Assembly: GCA_013792135.1 (NCBI GenBank)
Contig: VMSP01000025.1
Span: 24,732 to 88,731 of the forward strand
Source of the DNA: Desulfocapsa sp.
GTDB lineage: Bacteria > Desulfobacterota > Desulfobulbia > Desulfobulbales > Desulfocapsaceae
Direction: 5' to 3'
Length of the DNA stretch: 64,000 bases
Position 1 is the stretch's first letter. Each line of letters opens with the position of its first letter. The notes under the pieces were generated by a model. The model saw only the letters and a program-made list of their open reading frames with translations. It did no database searches and was not told where the DNA came from. The position numbers and the translations under genes are program-made. Shown here one piece after another: positions 35,056 to 45,727 of the stretch.

Positions 35056-35780
35056 GATCAGAGACGGTTCTTTCCAGACAGGTCAACAGGCGTATTGGCC
35101 AAGCCATGCAGACTTATTCCATGCTCAGCCATGGTGATTCTGTACTGGTGGCCGTGTCCGGTGGGGTGGATAGTCTGGTGTTGGCCTGGCTGCTGCAGAT
35201 GTGGTTGCAGAAGGCGCCCATCAGCTACACCCTGCGGGTTGTCCATATTGATATGGGGTTTCGGGGACAGGGGAAGTCAGGTGCCAATCCGGTTGCAGAA
35301 ATCCGCGAACAACTTAACCGGTTCGGGATTTCTTTGCTGGTTGAACAGGCCAGGGTGATGGATGAGGCTGAGCGGAACTGCTTTTTCTGCGCCCGGCAGC
35401 GTCGTCATCAGCTGTTTAATCTGGCAAGAGAGTATGGGTGTAACAAGATCGCTTTTGGTCATCATAAGGATGATCTCATTGAAACGCTTTTCCTGAACAT
35501 GCTCTATAGTGGCAATCTTTCAACCATGGTGCCGAAGCAGGACCTTTTTGATGGCAGGCTGTCCCTTATTCGCCCTCTGGCCTATATTGAAAAACATGAG
35601 GTGCAGAAGATTGCCATAACCCTTGGTCTTGCACCGATTGATAATCTTTGCCCACTGGCAGGGAACACACGGCGTGATCAGGTGCGCAAGGTGTTGCAGG
35701 CCCTTTATGACCAAGACCCTGATGTCAAGGCTTCGATTTTTGCCTCCATGGCCAATGTACGGGAAGGCTACCTGCTATGA
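35052..35780 (+). CDS. TtcA-like PP-loop ATPase (tRNA thiolation family)
   Basis: The 242-residue protein has the PP-loop SGGVDS at residues 36-41, a cysteine pair CFFC near 110-113, a third cysteine in NLCP, and FGHHKDDLIETLFLNMLYSG, as in TtcA, which inserts sulfur at C32 of tRNA using a [4Fe-4S] cluster bound by three cysteines. It is shorter than E. coli TtcA. It overlaps the Cys-rich ORF upstream and the DUF89 gene downstream by four bases each, so the three are a tight unit. The tRNA substrate is inferred only from family. Confidence 0.85.
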   Translation: MRSETVLSRQVNRRIGQAMQTYSMLSHGDSVLVAVSGGVDSLVLAWLLQMWLQKAPISYTLRVVHIDMGFRGQGKSGANPVAEIREQLNRFGISLLVEQARVMDEAERNCFFCARQRRHQLFNLAREYGCNKIAFGHHKDDLIETLFLNMLYSGNLSTMVPKQDLFDGRLSLIRPLAYIEKHEVQKIAITLGLAPIDNLCPLAGNTRRDQVRKVLQALYDQDPDVKASIFASMANVREGYLL

Positions 35781-36712
35781 AAACCTCTGTTGATTGTCTC
35801 GCTTGTTTCATGGACCAGGCCCTGCGGGTGGCGCGGATCAGTTCGACTGACGAGACGGTGCATCTGGAAGTGGCCCGTGCTATCGCGGCCCTGCTGCCGC
35901 AGATGGAGATGTCGTTGACCCCGCCTGAGAATTCTGTGGCTGTGTATGCGACCATTGCCAGGCTTACCGGCTGTGCTGATCCCTATCTGGCCATAAAAAA
36001 AACGTCCAATGATCAGGCCCTTGCCATCCTTCCTGAACTCATCCGGGAAGTTGAAGAGAGCGAAGTGCCCTTGATTGCGGCCCTCCGTCTGGCCATTGCC
36101 GGTAATATTATTGATTACGGGGCCATGCGCAGTTTTGATGTGGGGAGTGCTCTGGCTCAAGCCAGAACGATTCCTCTGGCTATTGATGCCAGCCGACAGT
36201 TGTTTGAGCTGGCCTGCCGATTGCCTGGGAAATCAAGGGTTCTCTTCCTGGCCGATAACTGCGGTGAGATCGTCTATGACCTCCTGGTTATTCGTTGTCT
36301 TGTCGACCTGGGGCTGGATGTGACTGTGGCGGTGAAGGAAGGGCCTATTATTAACGACGCCCTGTTAGCTGATGCCCAAGCCTGCGGTCTTGATCGCTAT
36401 GCCCGCATTATCACTAATGGGACGGCTTGTCCTGGAAGCCCCCTTGCCAGTTGTTCGCCTGAGTTTCTGCATGCCTTTCGGCAGGCTGATCTTATTCTTT
36501 CCAAGGGGCAGGGGAATTTTGAGACCTTGTCTGAGGCCGTTTACGAGAGCGATGCGGATATCTTCTTTCTTCTGACTATCAAGTGTCCGGTGGTTGGGGC
36601 CCATCTTGCTTGTCTGACCGGGAAATCTGTGGATGAATTTCCCGGTCACGGGGAAATGGTACTCTATTACCCGGAGCGTTCAGCTGGCAGCTCGTGGCGT
36701 TCAGTAGTATGA
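35777..36712 (+). CDS. DUF89/ARMT1-like metal-dependent phosphatase
   Basis: The 311-residue protein starts KTSVDCLACFMDQALRVAR with the CxxC pair of prokaryotic DUF89 proteins (subfamily I). It has the metal-site LADNCGEIVYDL near residues 156-167, VAVKEGPIINDA, and LILSKGQGNFETLSE. Family members are damage-control phosphatases that remove aberrant sugar or cofactor phosphates. It overlaps the TtcA-like gene by four bases. Its substrate is unknown. Confidence 0.88.
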   Translation: MKTSVDCLACFMDQALRVARISSTDETVHLEVARAIAALLPQMEMSLTPPENSVAVYATIARLTGCADPYLAIKKTSNDQALAILPELIREVEESEVPLIAALRLAIAGNIIDYGAMRSFDVGSALAQARTIPLAIDASRQLFELACRLPGKSRVLFLADNCGEIVYDLLVIRCLVDLGLDVTVAVKEGPIINDALLADAQACGLDRYARIITNGTACPGSPLASCSPEFLHAFRQADLILSKGQGNFETLSEAVYESDADIFFLLTIKCPVVGAHLACLTGKSVDEFPGHGEMVLYYPERSAGSSWRSVV

Positions 36713-36777
36713 AGACACTGAAGAGATTTTTCTGATTGCTGAGCGCTTCCCTCTCTCATTTCACCAGAGTTTATTTT

Positions 36778-38145
36778 ATGAAAAAACGTATAGCGAATAT
36801 CCTTGCTCTCCCGCAGGCAGGTGAACAGTTGCAGATTGCGGGATGGGTGAGAACCAGGCGGGATGCCAGCGGGTTTTCATTTATTGAGGTTAATGATGGT
36901 TCTTGTCTCGCCAATATTCAGGTGATTGCTGATCAGACCCTTGTTAATTATGGGGATGAGGTCAAAAAACTCAGTGCCGGCTGCAGTGTACTGGTAACCG
37001 GTATTCTCCAGGAGTCACCGGCCAAGGGCCAAGCGGTGGAACTGCGGGCCACTGAGGTGAAAGTTCTGGGCTGGGCAGATCCTGAGTCCTATCCCTTGCA
37101 GAAAAAGCATCATTCCTTTGAGTTCCTGCGTAATATCAGCCATCTGCGTCCCCGCACCAATGCCCTGGGGGCAGTGGCCAGGGTTCGTTCGCGTCTTTCC
37201 TATGGAGTGCATACTTTTTTTCAGGAGCGGGGTTTTGTTCAGGTGCATACTCCCATCATTACCACCAGTGACTGTGAGGGTGCAGGCGAGATGTTTCAAG
37301 TCACAACTCCCTCTGTCACTTCTGCCGGGGAAGCCGGTAGTGAGTTCTTCGGCCGCCCTGCCGGTCTGACCGTGAGCGGTCAGCTTCAGGCCGAGGTCTA
37401 TGCCCAGGCCCTGGGCAATGTCTATACCTTCGGACCCACCTTCAGGGCGGAAAATTCCAATACCAGCCGGCATCTGGCCGAGTTCTGGATGGTGGAACCG
37501 GAGATGGCATTTTGCGACCTGCAGGGAAATAGAGAGGTGGCGGAAGAGATTCTCAAATATCTTCTGCGGCTGGTCCTGGCCGAATGCAGTGAGGATCTGG
37601 CCCTTTTTGACCGCTTTATTGCCAAGGGGCTGCTGGCCCGTCTCCAGCAGGTGGTCGATCACGACTTTGCCCATATCACTTATACCCAGGCGGTGGAGCA
37701 ACTCCTGCAGTCGGGGCAGACTTTTACCTATCCGGTGCAGTGGGGGATTGACCTGCAATCAGAGCATGAACGCTATCTGACGGAGACGATTTATCAGCGG
37801 CCGCTGATTGTCACCGATTATCCTGCAGCCATCAAACCCTTTTATATGCGGGTCAGCGATGATGGACGGACAGTGGCGGCCATGGATATCCTGGTGCCGG
37901 GGATTGGCGAGATCATTGGCGGCAGCCAGCGTGAGGATAGGTATGATGTTCTTCTGGCCCGCATGCAGGAGGCAGGGATTGAAGCGAGTGGCTATGAATG
38001 GTATCTTGATCTCCGGCGCTACGGTACGGTTCCCCATTCCGGTTTTGGCCTGGGATTTGAGCGCTTGGTGCAGTTTGTCACCGGCATGGCCAATATCCGG
38101 GAGGTGATCCCCTTTCCGCGCACCCCCGGTTTTGCCCCCTGCTGA
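36778..38145 (+). CDS. asnS: Asparaginyl-tRNA synthetase
   Basis: The class IIb synthetase of 455 residues has an N-terminal OB fold ([19 protein letters not shown]), motif 2 [20 protein letters not shown] and motif 3 [20 protein letters not shown]. The ending VIPFPRTPG is typical of AsnS rather than AspS. ATG 36778 is chosen by family alignment; upstream residues do not belong. It stands downstream of the DUF89 gene with a 65-base gap. Confidence 0.96.
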   Translation: MKKRIANILALPQAGEQLQIAGWVRTRRDASGFSFIEVNDGSCLANIQVIADQTLVNYGDEVKKLSAGCSVLVTGILQESPAKGQAVELRATEVKVLGWADPESYPLQKKHHSFEFLRNISHLRPRTNALGAVARVRSRLSYGVHTFFQERGFVQVHTPIITTSDCEGAGEMFQVTTPSVTSAGEAGSEFFGRPAGLTVSGQLQAEVYAQALGNVYTFGPTFRAENSNTSRHLAEFWMVEPEMAFCDLQGNREVAEEILKYLLRLVLAECSEDLALFDRFIAKGLLARLQQVVDHDFAHITYTQAVEQLLQSGQTFTYPVQWGIDLQSEHERYLTETIYQRPLIVTDYPAAIKPFYMRVSDDGRTVAAMDILVPGIGEIIGGSQREDRYDVLLARMQEAGIEASGYEWYLDLRRYGTVPHSGFGLGFERLVQFVTGMANIREVIPFPRTPGFAPC

Positions 38146-38210
38146 GCCTGCTGTACATATGAGTTGTGTATCTTTATAAATGCTGAATGCGATAGAGTCT
38201 GAGGGCCAAA

Positions 38211-38942
38211 ATGGAGAACGATAGTGTGAGTAAGGGGCCTGGTGTGCAAAGGATGTTTGATGCCATTGCCGGGTCGTATGACCTGATGAACCGGGTGATG
38301 ACCCTGGGGCAGGACCAGCGTTGGCGGCGTTTTGTAGTCAGGAAAGCCCAGAATCCCGGGTCGGGCTGGGCACTGGATCTGGCTACCGGCACTGGCGATA
38401 TTGCCGCTCTGACCCGGAGAACCTATCCTGAATGCCGGGTGCTTGGCGCTGATTTTTCCCAGAATATGCTGAAGGAGGCCGGGAAGAGGTTTGCTGCACT
38501 CGACATTGACTGGCAGGCCTGTGATGCCAATTTCCTGCCCTGTGCGGATAATAGTTTTGAGTCGGTGACCTTTGGCTATCTCCTGAGAAATGTTGATGAT
38601 GCCCTGGCGGTACTCAAAGAGGTGCATCGGGTGTTGAAGCCGGGCGGCCGGGTGGTCTGTTTGGATACCACTCCCCCGCGGAAAAACCTTTTCTATCCCT
38701 TTGTCCGTTTCTATTTTCGTTTCGGTATCCCCTTTCTGGGTCGATTGATTGCTAAAGATGAGGCCGCTTACGCCTATCTGACCGGTTCGACCATGGACTT
38801 TTACAGTGCTGATGCCCTGGCATCTCTCTTTGCCAAGGCCGGGTTCGAGGCTGTTGGCTATCAACGCTTTATGCTGGGAACCATTGGGATTCACTGGGGA
38901 AGGAAGAAGGATGCAACAGTTGGACAGTCTTCAGGGCTTTAA
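38211..38942 (+). CDS. ubiE: Menaquinone/ubiquinone C-methyltransferase (UbiE/MenG)
   Basis: The SAM-dependent enzyme methylates demethylmenaquinone in the last step of menaquinone synthesis, the likely quinone of this anaerobe and electron acceptor for the complex I encoded here. The 243-residue protein has VQRMFDAIAGSYDLMNRVMT, the SAM-binding LDLATGTGDIAALT near residues 56-69 and NSFESVTFGYLLRNVDD. The C-terminus shows LGTIGIHWGRK. Family MenG and UbiE cannot be told apart by sequence alone. Confidence 0.93.
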   Translation: MENDSVSKGPGVQRMFDAIAGSYDLMNRVMTLGQDQRWRRFVVRKAQNPGSGWALDLATGTGDIAALTRRTYPECRVLGADFSQNMLKEAGKRFAALDIDWQACDANFLPCADNSFESVTFGYLLRNVDDALAVLKEVHRVLKPGGRVVCLDTTPPRKNLFYPFVRFYFRFGIPFLGRLIAKDEAAYAYLTGSTMDFYSADALASLFAKAGFEAVGYQRFMLGTIGIHWGRKKDATVGQSSGL

Positions 38943-39068
38943 CTGACAGTCTCAAAGACAGCAGACTAGCCATCTGCGAAGGTTGCTGAATAGTAATGGT
39001 CATGCAGTTGTTGCTCTCTTGAGGGAAACGATCTGATTTTGAATATAATTTGAAGGGAAGTGGATATC

Positions 39069-40382
39069 ATGCCTATCAAACCTGTGAAAATAAATACCGA
39101 GGAAGGAGAACGGGTTATTGCCTCCCTTCTTCATCGTTTTCAGCCCGCGGATGATTCCTGCCGGGCCATTGTCGCCGAGATCCTGGCCGCGGTGCGGCAG
39201 CATGGGGATGCGGCTGTCCTCGAATATACCAGAAAATTTGACGCGCCGGATCTTGAGCTTAAGGATATGCAGGTCTCCCTGGCCGAGATGCTTGAGGCCT
39301 ATGATCTGGTGGATGAACCCTTTCTTGAGACCCTGGCCCTGGCCATCGAACGGATTCAGTCCTTTCATGAACGGGAGATGGAGGATTCCTGGATGCAGAC
39401 CAGAGAGAACGGAACCATTGTCGGCCGACTGGTCCGCCCTGTGGATGCGGCAGGACTGTATGTGCCTGGCGGTCGGGGTGGCTCCACGCCCCTGGTCTCC
39501 TCGGTGCTGATGAACGGCATCCCGGCAGGGATTGCCGGAGTCGGCCGTCGGATAATGCTGACTCCGCCCAATCGTGCGGGCAAAATAAGCCCCCACCTTC
39601 TGGTGGCGGCCCAGGAGATCGGGATTACCGAGATCTTCAAGGCGGGATCGGCCTGGGGGATTGCGGCCCTGGCCTATGGTACCGCGACCATTCCAGCGGT
39701 TGATGTCATTGTCGGGCCGGGAAACCAGTTTGTGACCGAGGCCAAGTCTCAGGTGTCCGGCCGGGTGCGTATTGACATGATTGCCGGACCCTCTGAGGTG
39801 CTGATTGTGGCAGATAGAAGCGCCAAGGCCAGTCATGTGGCGGCGGATATGCTGGCCCAGGCGGAACATGACCCCATGGCCCTGGCCATGGTGGTGACCA
39901 CCGAAGAGGGGTTGGCCGGGGAGATCCTGGTTGAACTGGAACGACAGCTGGCAAACTTGTCGCGGCAGGAGATTGCCCGCAAATCCCTGGATGATCGCGG
40001 GGTGATCCTCATTGCCGACAGCCTGGATGTGGCCATTGATCTGGCCAATGATATAGCCGTTGAACACTTGGAACTGATGATCAGCGATCCTTGGGCTATG
40101 CTGCCGCGTATCCGGCACGCCGGGGCCATCTTTTTGGGTCATCATACCCCGGAGGCCGCGGGAGATTACCTAGCCGGTCCCAACCATGTCCTGCCCACCA
40201 TGGGGACGGCCCGTTTCTCTTCAGCCCTGGGCGTGGAGACCTTTTTGAAGAAGAGCTCCATTATTAGTTATTCGGAGCAGGCCTTGGCAGAAGATGCGGA
40301 TCATATCCGGCTGCTGGCCACCCTTGAAGGTCTGACCGCCCATGCCGCCTCTGTCACTGAGCGCTTGCAGGGAAAAGGGTAG
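39069..40382 (+). CDS. hisD: Histidinol dehydrogenase
   Basis: HisD oxidises histidinol to histidine in two steps using NAD and zinc. The protein (437 residues from ATG 39069; AAGGGAAG ends eight bases upstream) contains GLYVPGGRGGSTPLVSSVLM, VGPGNQFVTEAKSQVSG, MIAGPSEVLIVAD, the AEHDPMA zinc ligands and GPNHVLPT. An in-frame GTG at 39060 overlaps the ribosome-binding site and is less likely. Confidence 0.96.
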   Translation: MPIKPVKINTEEGERVIASLLHRFQPADDSCRAIVAEILAAVRQHGDAAVLEYTRKFDAPDLELKDMQVSLAEMLEAYDLVDEPFLETLALAIERIQSFHEREMEDSWMQTRENGTIVGRLVRPVDAAGLYVPGGRGGSTPLVSSVLMNGIPAGIAGVGRRIMLTPPNRAGKISPHLLVAAQEIGITEIFKAGSAWGIAALAYGTATIPAVDVIVGPGNQFVTEAKSQVSGRVRIDMIAGPSEVLIVADRSAKASHVAADMLAQAEHDPMALAMVVTTEEGLAGEILVELERQLANLSRQEIARKSLDDRGVILIADSLDVAIDLANDIAVEHLELMISDPWAMLPRIRHAGAIFLGHHTPEAAGDYLAGPNHVLPTMGTARFSSALGVETFLKKSSIISYSEQALAEDADHIRLLATLEGLTAHAASVTERLQGKG

Positions 40383-40395
40383 TGAGAAGGTGACA

Positions 40396-41058
40396 GTGAA
40401 AGCTTTTGATTTCCGGGAACAGCTCCAGCAGGGCTGCACTGCTTTGGGTGTTGTGCTGGATGCTGAGGCGGTGGAACGGCTCTTTTTTTATTTCACCGAA
40501 CTTATGCGCTGGAGCAGGAAGATCAATCTGATAGCCAAAGGAACTGCGGAGGCGGAGATCCTGGAGAACCATTTCCTCGATTCTCTGACCCTGCTTCCCC
40601 TCCTGGACGGCTCCGGTCTCCATCTGCTCGATGTGGGAAGTGGGGCCGGTTTTCCCGGACTTGTCTGCAAGGCGGCCCGGCCTGAGATAACCGTGACCCT
40701 GCTGGAACCACGCCTGAAACGGGTTTCCTTTCTGCGTCATATCATCAGGACCTTGAAGATCAGCGGGGTGGAAGCATTGGCTGGCCGGGTAGAGGACGAG
40801 ATCCTGCTGCCGTCCAGTTCTGTCTTTACCCATATCACCAGTCGGGCGGTCACCGATATCGGTGAATTCTTAAGAATGGTCAGTCGGCTGTGCGGCGAGG
40901 GGACAACGGTTATCTGCATGAAAGGGCCGAAATGGCAGGAGGAGTTACAGGCCATGCAGAAACTCTCTCAAACCATTTTGCTCCATCATACCTCGACCCT
41001 TGAAGGGGAGCTTCCCAACTCTCACGCCAGGCGTGCCTTGCTGACTTTTTCCAGGTGA
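40396..41058 (+). CDS. rsmG: 16S rRNA (guanine(527)-N(7))-methyltransferase RsmG
   Basis: RsmG methylates G527 in 16S rRNA. The protein (220 residues) has NLIAKGTAEAEILENHFLDS, the SAM motif LDVGSGAGFPGLVCK, and VFTHITSRAV. I start at GTG 40396 because GAGAAGG ends six bases upstream; the open frame extends back into hisD, but the residues there are unlike the family. It follows hisD by 13 bases. Confidence 0.92.
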   Translation: MKAFDFREQLQQGCTALGVVLDAEAVERLFFYFTELMRWSRKINLIAKGTAEAEILENHFLDSLTLLPLLDGSGLHLLDVGSGAGFPGLVCKAARPEITVTLLEPRLKRVSFLRHIIRTLKISGVEALAGRVEDEILLPSSSVFTHITSRAVTDIGEFLRMVSRLCGEGTTVICMKGPKWQEELQAMQKLSQTILLHHTSTLEGELPNSHARRALLTFSR

Positions 41059-41097
41059 TGGAAGAAGATTTGTGTCGATCGCCTCAGCTTCTGGTGA

Positions 41098-41649
41098 TCA
41101 GTGGTGGCGTCTCTCGTATTCGCGAGGTCTTCTTTCTTCCCGATAATTCCTGTGATCTCTCTCTCTGTGGTCTCTGTTGTAGCGGGGAGAATATCGTTTG
41201 TCTGGAGAATCTTGCCGATGGTGGCGATAGACATCATATTCTTTGTCACGATATCTTCTGATCTGTTCAATTTTGTGTCGATGAAATGCCCGCGGTAGAG
41301 AACGGTAGTCCACAATGCGCCATGGGCCATCGAGGCGGGAGGACCTGTGCCAGTAACCCTGATGGAAGATGTAGTAAGCGTTGTTGTCGTAGAAGAGATC
41401 GTAGGGTGAGCCTATTGCCACAGAAAAGCTCAGGAACGGCGAGTAGATAAACTCTGGACTTTCGTTGAAGTAGAAGATTGGTACTGGTCGCCGATAAACA
41501 GGTCGCGGGACAATGACTGGTGGAAGGGGAACCCCAAGGTGAATGTTGACTCCGATATCTCCGGCATGACTGTTGGATGGTATGCACAGAGTCAGGGGTA
41601 TTGCCAAAGCAGCGATCATGAAGGGTGTCATGAAATCTTTTTTTGTCAT
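41098..41649 (-). CDS. Exported basic protein of unknown function
   Basis: The 183-residue protein has a signal peptide (MTKKDFMTPFMIAALAIPLT, cleavage likely after SHA). A proline/valine-rich stretch follows (GVPLPPVIVPRPVYRRPVP), then NNAYYIFHQGYWHRSSRLDG and PWRIV, a pattern seen in small secreted repeat proteins of Desulfobacterota. The tail is extremely basic with many Arg, His and Asp residues (YNRDHRERDHRNYREERRP). ATG 41649 follows AGAGGTAACAAG. Function unknown; binding to polyanions such as envelope polysaccharide is conceivable. Confidence 0.75.
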   Translation of the reverse strand: MTKKDFMTPFMIAALAIPLTLCIPSNSHAGDIGVNIHLGVPLPPVIVPRPVYRRPVPIFYFNESPEFIYSPFLSFSVAIGSPYDLFYDNNAYYIFHQGYWHRSSRLDGPWRIVDYRSLPRAFHRHKIEQIRRYRDKEYDVYRHHRQDSPDKRYSPRYNRDHRERDHRNYREERRPREYERRHH

Positions 41650-41945
41650 CTTGTTACCTCTTGGTGGAGATGGTTCGTGTAAAAGAAAAAAAATGTTGTT
41701 GGATGGATACTCATTTTCAATGAAGGTATATTTATATATATCTTCATTTTCTTTTGTTCTGTCAAACCAATTATTGAAAATCACCATCTCATGCTCTCTA
41801 AAATTACAGATTGATACTTGTCGTTAACTGGTCAATATTGTGTCACTATGTGGCTTTTTTTACTGGACCAGTTCCTGTCCGGTTCGCGCTTTATTGCCGA
41901 TGATGGGAGTGGTGAAGCTGGTTCATTCTGTTGACTCGCACCTGA

Positions 41946-42116
41946 GTGGTTCGTTCGGTTATTGAGGATATTGGCGCGGAAGAGAAGACGTTGGTGGTCT
42001 ACGATCAGGCAGGAGATGTTTTATCCCCCACTTCAACCGAGCCATTGGTCCACACTATTGTCGAATTCCTGACCGGGTTGTCGGCGGTTGATGAACTTCT
42101 CTTGCCCCGGTTATAG
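41946..42116 (+). pseudogene. Short coding-like remnant
   Basis: A 56-residue frame from GTG 41946 reads like the C-terminal end of a protein (VVRSVIEDIGAEEKTLVVYD, then PTSTEPLVHTIVEFLTGLSA). The preceding 100 bases show short coding-like pieces in other frames. It is probably a decayed gene end. The family is not recognised. It overlaps the GGDEF remnant on the other strand by a few bases. Confidence 0.3.
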
Positions 42117-42531
42117 CTCTATGTCGTGGTGATGATCGGTGTAAAATTCCACTCGGTTGCGACCATTGGCCTTGGCCACATAGAGGGCTGAATCGGTATT
42201 TCTGAGGAGTTCTTCGTGGGAAATCAAGTGCTGGTCTATAGATGTTGCCACTCCCAGACTGAGGCTGATGATTGGTAAAGGAGATGACTTTTCATGGAGA
42301 ATCTGCAGTTTGATGATATTCAGGCGTATTTTTTCGGCAACATGTAAGGCCCCCATATGGGGAGTGTCAGGCAGGATGACCACGAACTCTTCGCCTCCAT
42401 ATCGGGCGCAGAAATCCCCGGGACGGGTCAGTGTTTTTTTTATTTTCATGAGGTCTTTGTAAGACCTTGCCAGTGGAGATTTTTTTAAGGAATAATGCCT
42501 ATCATTTAGTTCATTGTTAAGGCGTAAAAGT
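42111..42531 (-). pseudogene. Beheaded diguanylate cyclase (GGDEF) gene
   Basis: The last 100 residues of the minus-strand frame are a good C-terminal half of a GGDEF domain: RPGDFCARYGGEEFVVILPD (with the RxxD inhibitory site and an intact GGEEF), SLSLGVATS, and ALYVAKANGRNRVEF. The N-terminal half, with the DxLTGLxNRR region and the metal aspartate, is missing. Upstream in the same frame only LLRLNNEL, typical of the linker helix before a GGDEF domain, remains, followed by unrelated residues. This looks like an internal deletion, so the product should be inactive. Confidence 0.8.
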
Positions 42532-42645
42532 CAATAGATTTTGGAAAAGGATGATTACTGCAAGATGATGGCACAGGAAGAGAAAGGATTTCAGTTGATA
42601 ATCCCCGTAAGGTTGGTTTAAAGTGTTTCTCTTTGCTCAATGTGA

Positions 42646-43785
<1,140 letters not shown>

Positions 43786-43792
43786 AATACGG

Positions 43793-44719
43793 ATGCAGGA
43801 ATGTATGGTGGTAGCCAATGAGGCCTCAACGGAGCTTGGTCGGAAGGTGGCGGATGATTTGGGGGTTCCCTTCTCGGAGATGATCCGCAAGTGTTTTGCC
43901 GATGGGGAGACTTATCATGCCTTTCCCGCCGATCTGGGAGGGAAAAATCTGATTATCATTGGTGCCACCCATACGGACAGCTCGCATCAGGAATTACTCG
44001 ATCTGATCCAAGGGGGCAGGTACTGGAATGCGGCCACCATCAATGTGGCCATTCCCTATCTGGGCTACTCCACCATGGAGCGGACAAAGCCTAATTCCTA
44101 TGAAATTCCCAAAGGGGTAACCAGAACCCGGCAGATCTTCCGGGCTCGTCCAAATTTTGTCGCCTTTGTCGATCTGCATTCCGAGGCGGTACTCCATGCC
44201 CATGCCGGTGAGATCCGGACCGAACATGTGTGGACCGATGAACTGGTGATCAAGAAGATCAGGTCCAGCGGTCTGACCGATTATGTCCTCGTTTCTCCTG
44301 ACTATGGATTCTCCAAGCGCATCGCCCGGTTGGCCAGTCTGCTCAATTGTCCGCATACTGCGGCCGACAAGGATCGTTACGACACCGATAAGACCATCGT
44401 CGGCCAGATTTCCAGTGTGGTCAAGGGAAAGACGGCCATTGTCTGTGATGACATGATCCGTACCGGCGGCTCCATCATCCAGACGGCTAAACGTTGCCTG
44501 GAGGCAGGCGCCGTGCAGGTGGCGGTCATGGCTACCCATCTGGTCATGGCAGGGGATGCCCGGGAACGTTTTCAGAAAAGCCCGATCTCCAGAGTGATTG
44601 GTTCTGATACTGTGCCCGGGGTTCAGAGTGATGAACTGCTCGATGTCTATTCGGTGGCCCCGCTGCTGGCTGATATCTTCAGACGACATCTTAAGATCAA
44701 GTCAGGACTCTCAGGCTGA
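43793..44719 (+). CDS. prs: Ribose-phosphate pyrophosphokinase-like protein (divergent)
   Basis: PRPP synthetases transfer pyrophosphate from ATP to ribose-5-phosphate. The 308-residue protein has the fold order of the family: CFADGETYHAFP, VAIPYLGYSTMERTKPN, VDLHSEAV, VSPDYGFSKRIARL, and the PRPP loop AIVCDDMIRTGGSI near residues 218-231. The canonical PYxRQDRK flexible-loop segment is replaced by GYSTMERTKPNSY, so this may be a divergent PRPP synthetase or a related enzyme. It follows leuB by eight bases. Confidence 0.8.
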   Translation: MQECMVVANEASTELGRKVADDLGVPFSEMIRKCFADGETYHAFPADLGGKNLIIIGATHTDSSHQELLDLIQGGRYWNAATINVAIPYLGYSTMERTKPNSYEIPKGVTRTRQIFRARPNFVAFVDLHSEAVLHAHAGEIRTEHVWTDELVIKKIRSSGLTDYVLVSPDYGFSKRIARLASLLNCPHTAADKDRYDTDKTIVGQISSVVKGKTAIVCDDMIRTGGSIIQTAKRCLEAGAVQVAVMATHLVMAGDARERFQKSPISRVIGSDTVPGVQSDELLDVYSVAPLLADIFRRHLKIKSGLSG

Positions 44720-44786
44720 AGACTGCTGGAAGGTTTTTTGTCGCCGATGTAACTATTCACCTTGTTTACAGAGTCACAATTGATCT

Positions 44787-44838
44787 CGCGCAGAGGCGTT
44801 GAGAAGGACAAAAGAGTTTTTCTCTGCACCTTTGCGCG
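44787..44838. repeat. Imperfect palindrome resembling a dispersed intergenic repeat
   Basis: CGCGCAGAGG (44787-44796) and CCTTTGCGCG (44829-44838) pair with one mismatch around a loop that contains a second short complement (GAGAA/TTCTC). The sequence type (cgcgcagaggcg...ctctgcacctttgcgcg) resembles dispersed repeats seen between genes in many environmental bacteria. Only one copy lies in the window, so the repeat status is inferred. Confidence 0.4.
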
Positions 44839-44938
44839 AAAAAATTATTACAAAACAACTTCTCATTCCTGCTGAATAAATACTCACCGATTTTGGAAAT
44901 GACCGAGATAGCTGCTGATGGAGCAGAACCGGTTTTTA

Positions 44939-45727
44939 CTACTCGCTCTGCAAACGCCTTTCGATATAGTCATTGATAAAGTCAAGTGCCTCTCGAAGAA
45001 GCACTGTATCGGGGAGGGTGGCGGCGAGTTTACCAATATCGTTTCCCTCCTTCAGGATCTCAAAAGTTGGTCGGAAGTTTATATCGAACACCCAACTCAT
45101 CTGCAATACTTTAAGTTCATTGATGGTTTTCAACTTGGTGTAGCTCATGGTCCGTCCCTCGAACAGCAGGCGGTAAACCTCTTCCCGCACCAGCCTCTCC
45201 TTCCCCAGTCCAAGGGTGATCACCGGATTTCGCCGGGATTCTTCTATTTGGAAGTGTTCGTTCATAACCCGCAGGATGTCAACTTTATCGGCATCGCGGA
45301 TGAGCCGGCAATGAAGAATGGTCTGCTGGTCCTGATTTTCAGGGATACGAAGTCGGTTGTGAAAAAAAATGGCGCGACTTATGATCTGGCGCTCGGAAAA
45401 ATCCAGGGGTTGGAGGACGTGGTGCCGATTCAGCTCCGAGAGGGAAAGCTTGGCGTGGTTGTCTGAATCTGGATCGCGAAAGGTTCTGTACTTTTGATAC
45501 TGAGGAAAGCGGCCGAGATCGTGGAACAAGGCGGTAACGACCGCGATCCGGTGGTCGTTTTCCGAAAGGCGCAGACCAGAGACAATCCTGTCAATGGCCG
45601 CGCAGACGCGGAAGGTGTGTTCCTCCTTCAAGTCAAGACTCTGCTGATGCAAGGGGTCAGATTCCTGGAAGGTCAAGAGATGATGTTTAAACCAGTCCTG
45701 AAAAAAATAGAGTTGCTCGTCGTTCAT
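44939..45727 (-). CDS. HD-domain phosphohydrolase
   Basis: The 262-residue protein has the HD metal site: His in EEHTFRVCAAID, HD in TALFHDLGRFPQY near residues 65-77, and a later RDADKVDILRVM aspartate. Such proteins hydrolyse phosphate esters of nucleotides. Its C-terminal half (WVFDINFRPTFEILKEGNDI) is typical of a Desulfobacterota subfamily I cannot name. It lies alone, convergent with prs. Confidence 0.8.
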   Translation of the reverse strand: MNDEQLYFFQDWFKHHLLTFQESDPLHQQSLDLKEEHTFRVCAAIDRIVSGLRLSENDHRIAVVTALFHDLGRFPQYQKYRTFRDPDSDNHAKLSLSELNRHHVLQPLDFSERQIISRAIFFHNRLRIPENQDQQTILHCRLIRDADKVDILRVMNEHFQIEESRRNPVITLGLGKERLVREEVYRLLFEGRTMSYTKLKTINELKVLQMSWVFDINFRPTFEILKEGNDIGKLAATLPDTVLLREALDFINDYIERRLQSE

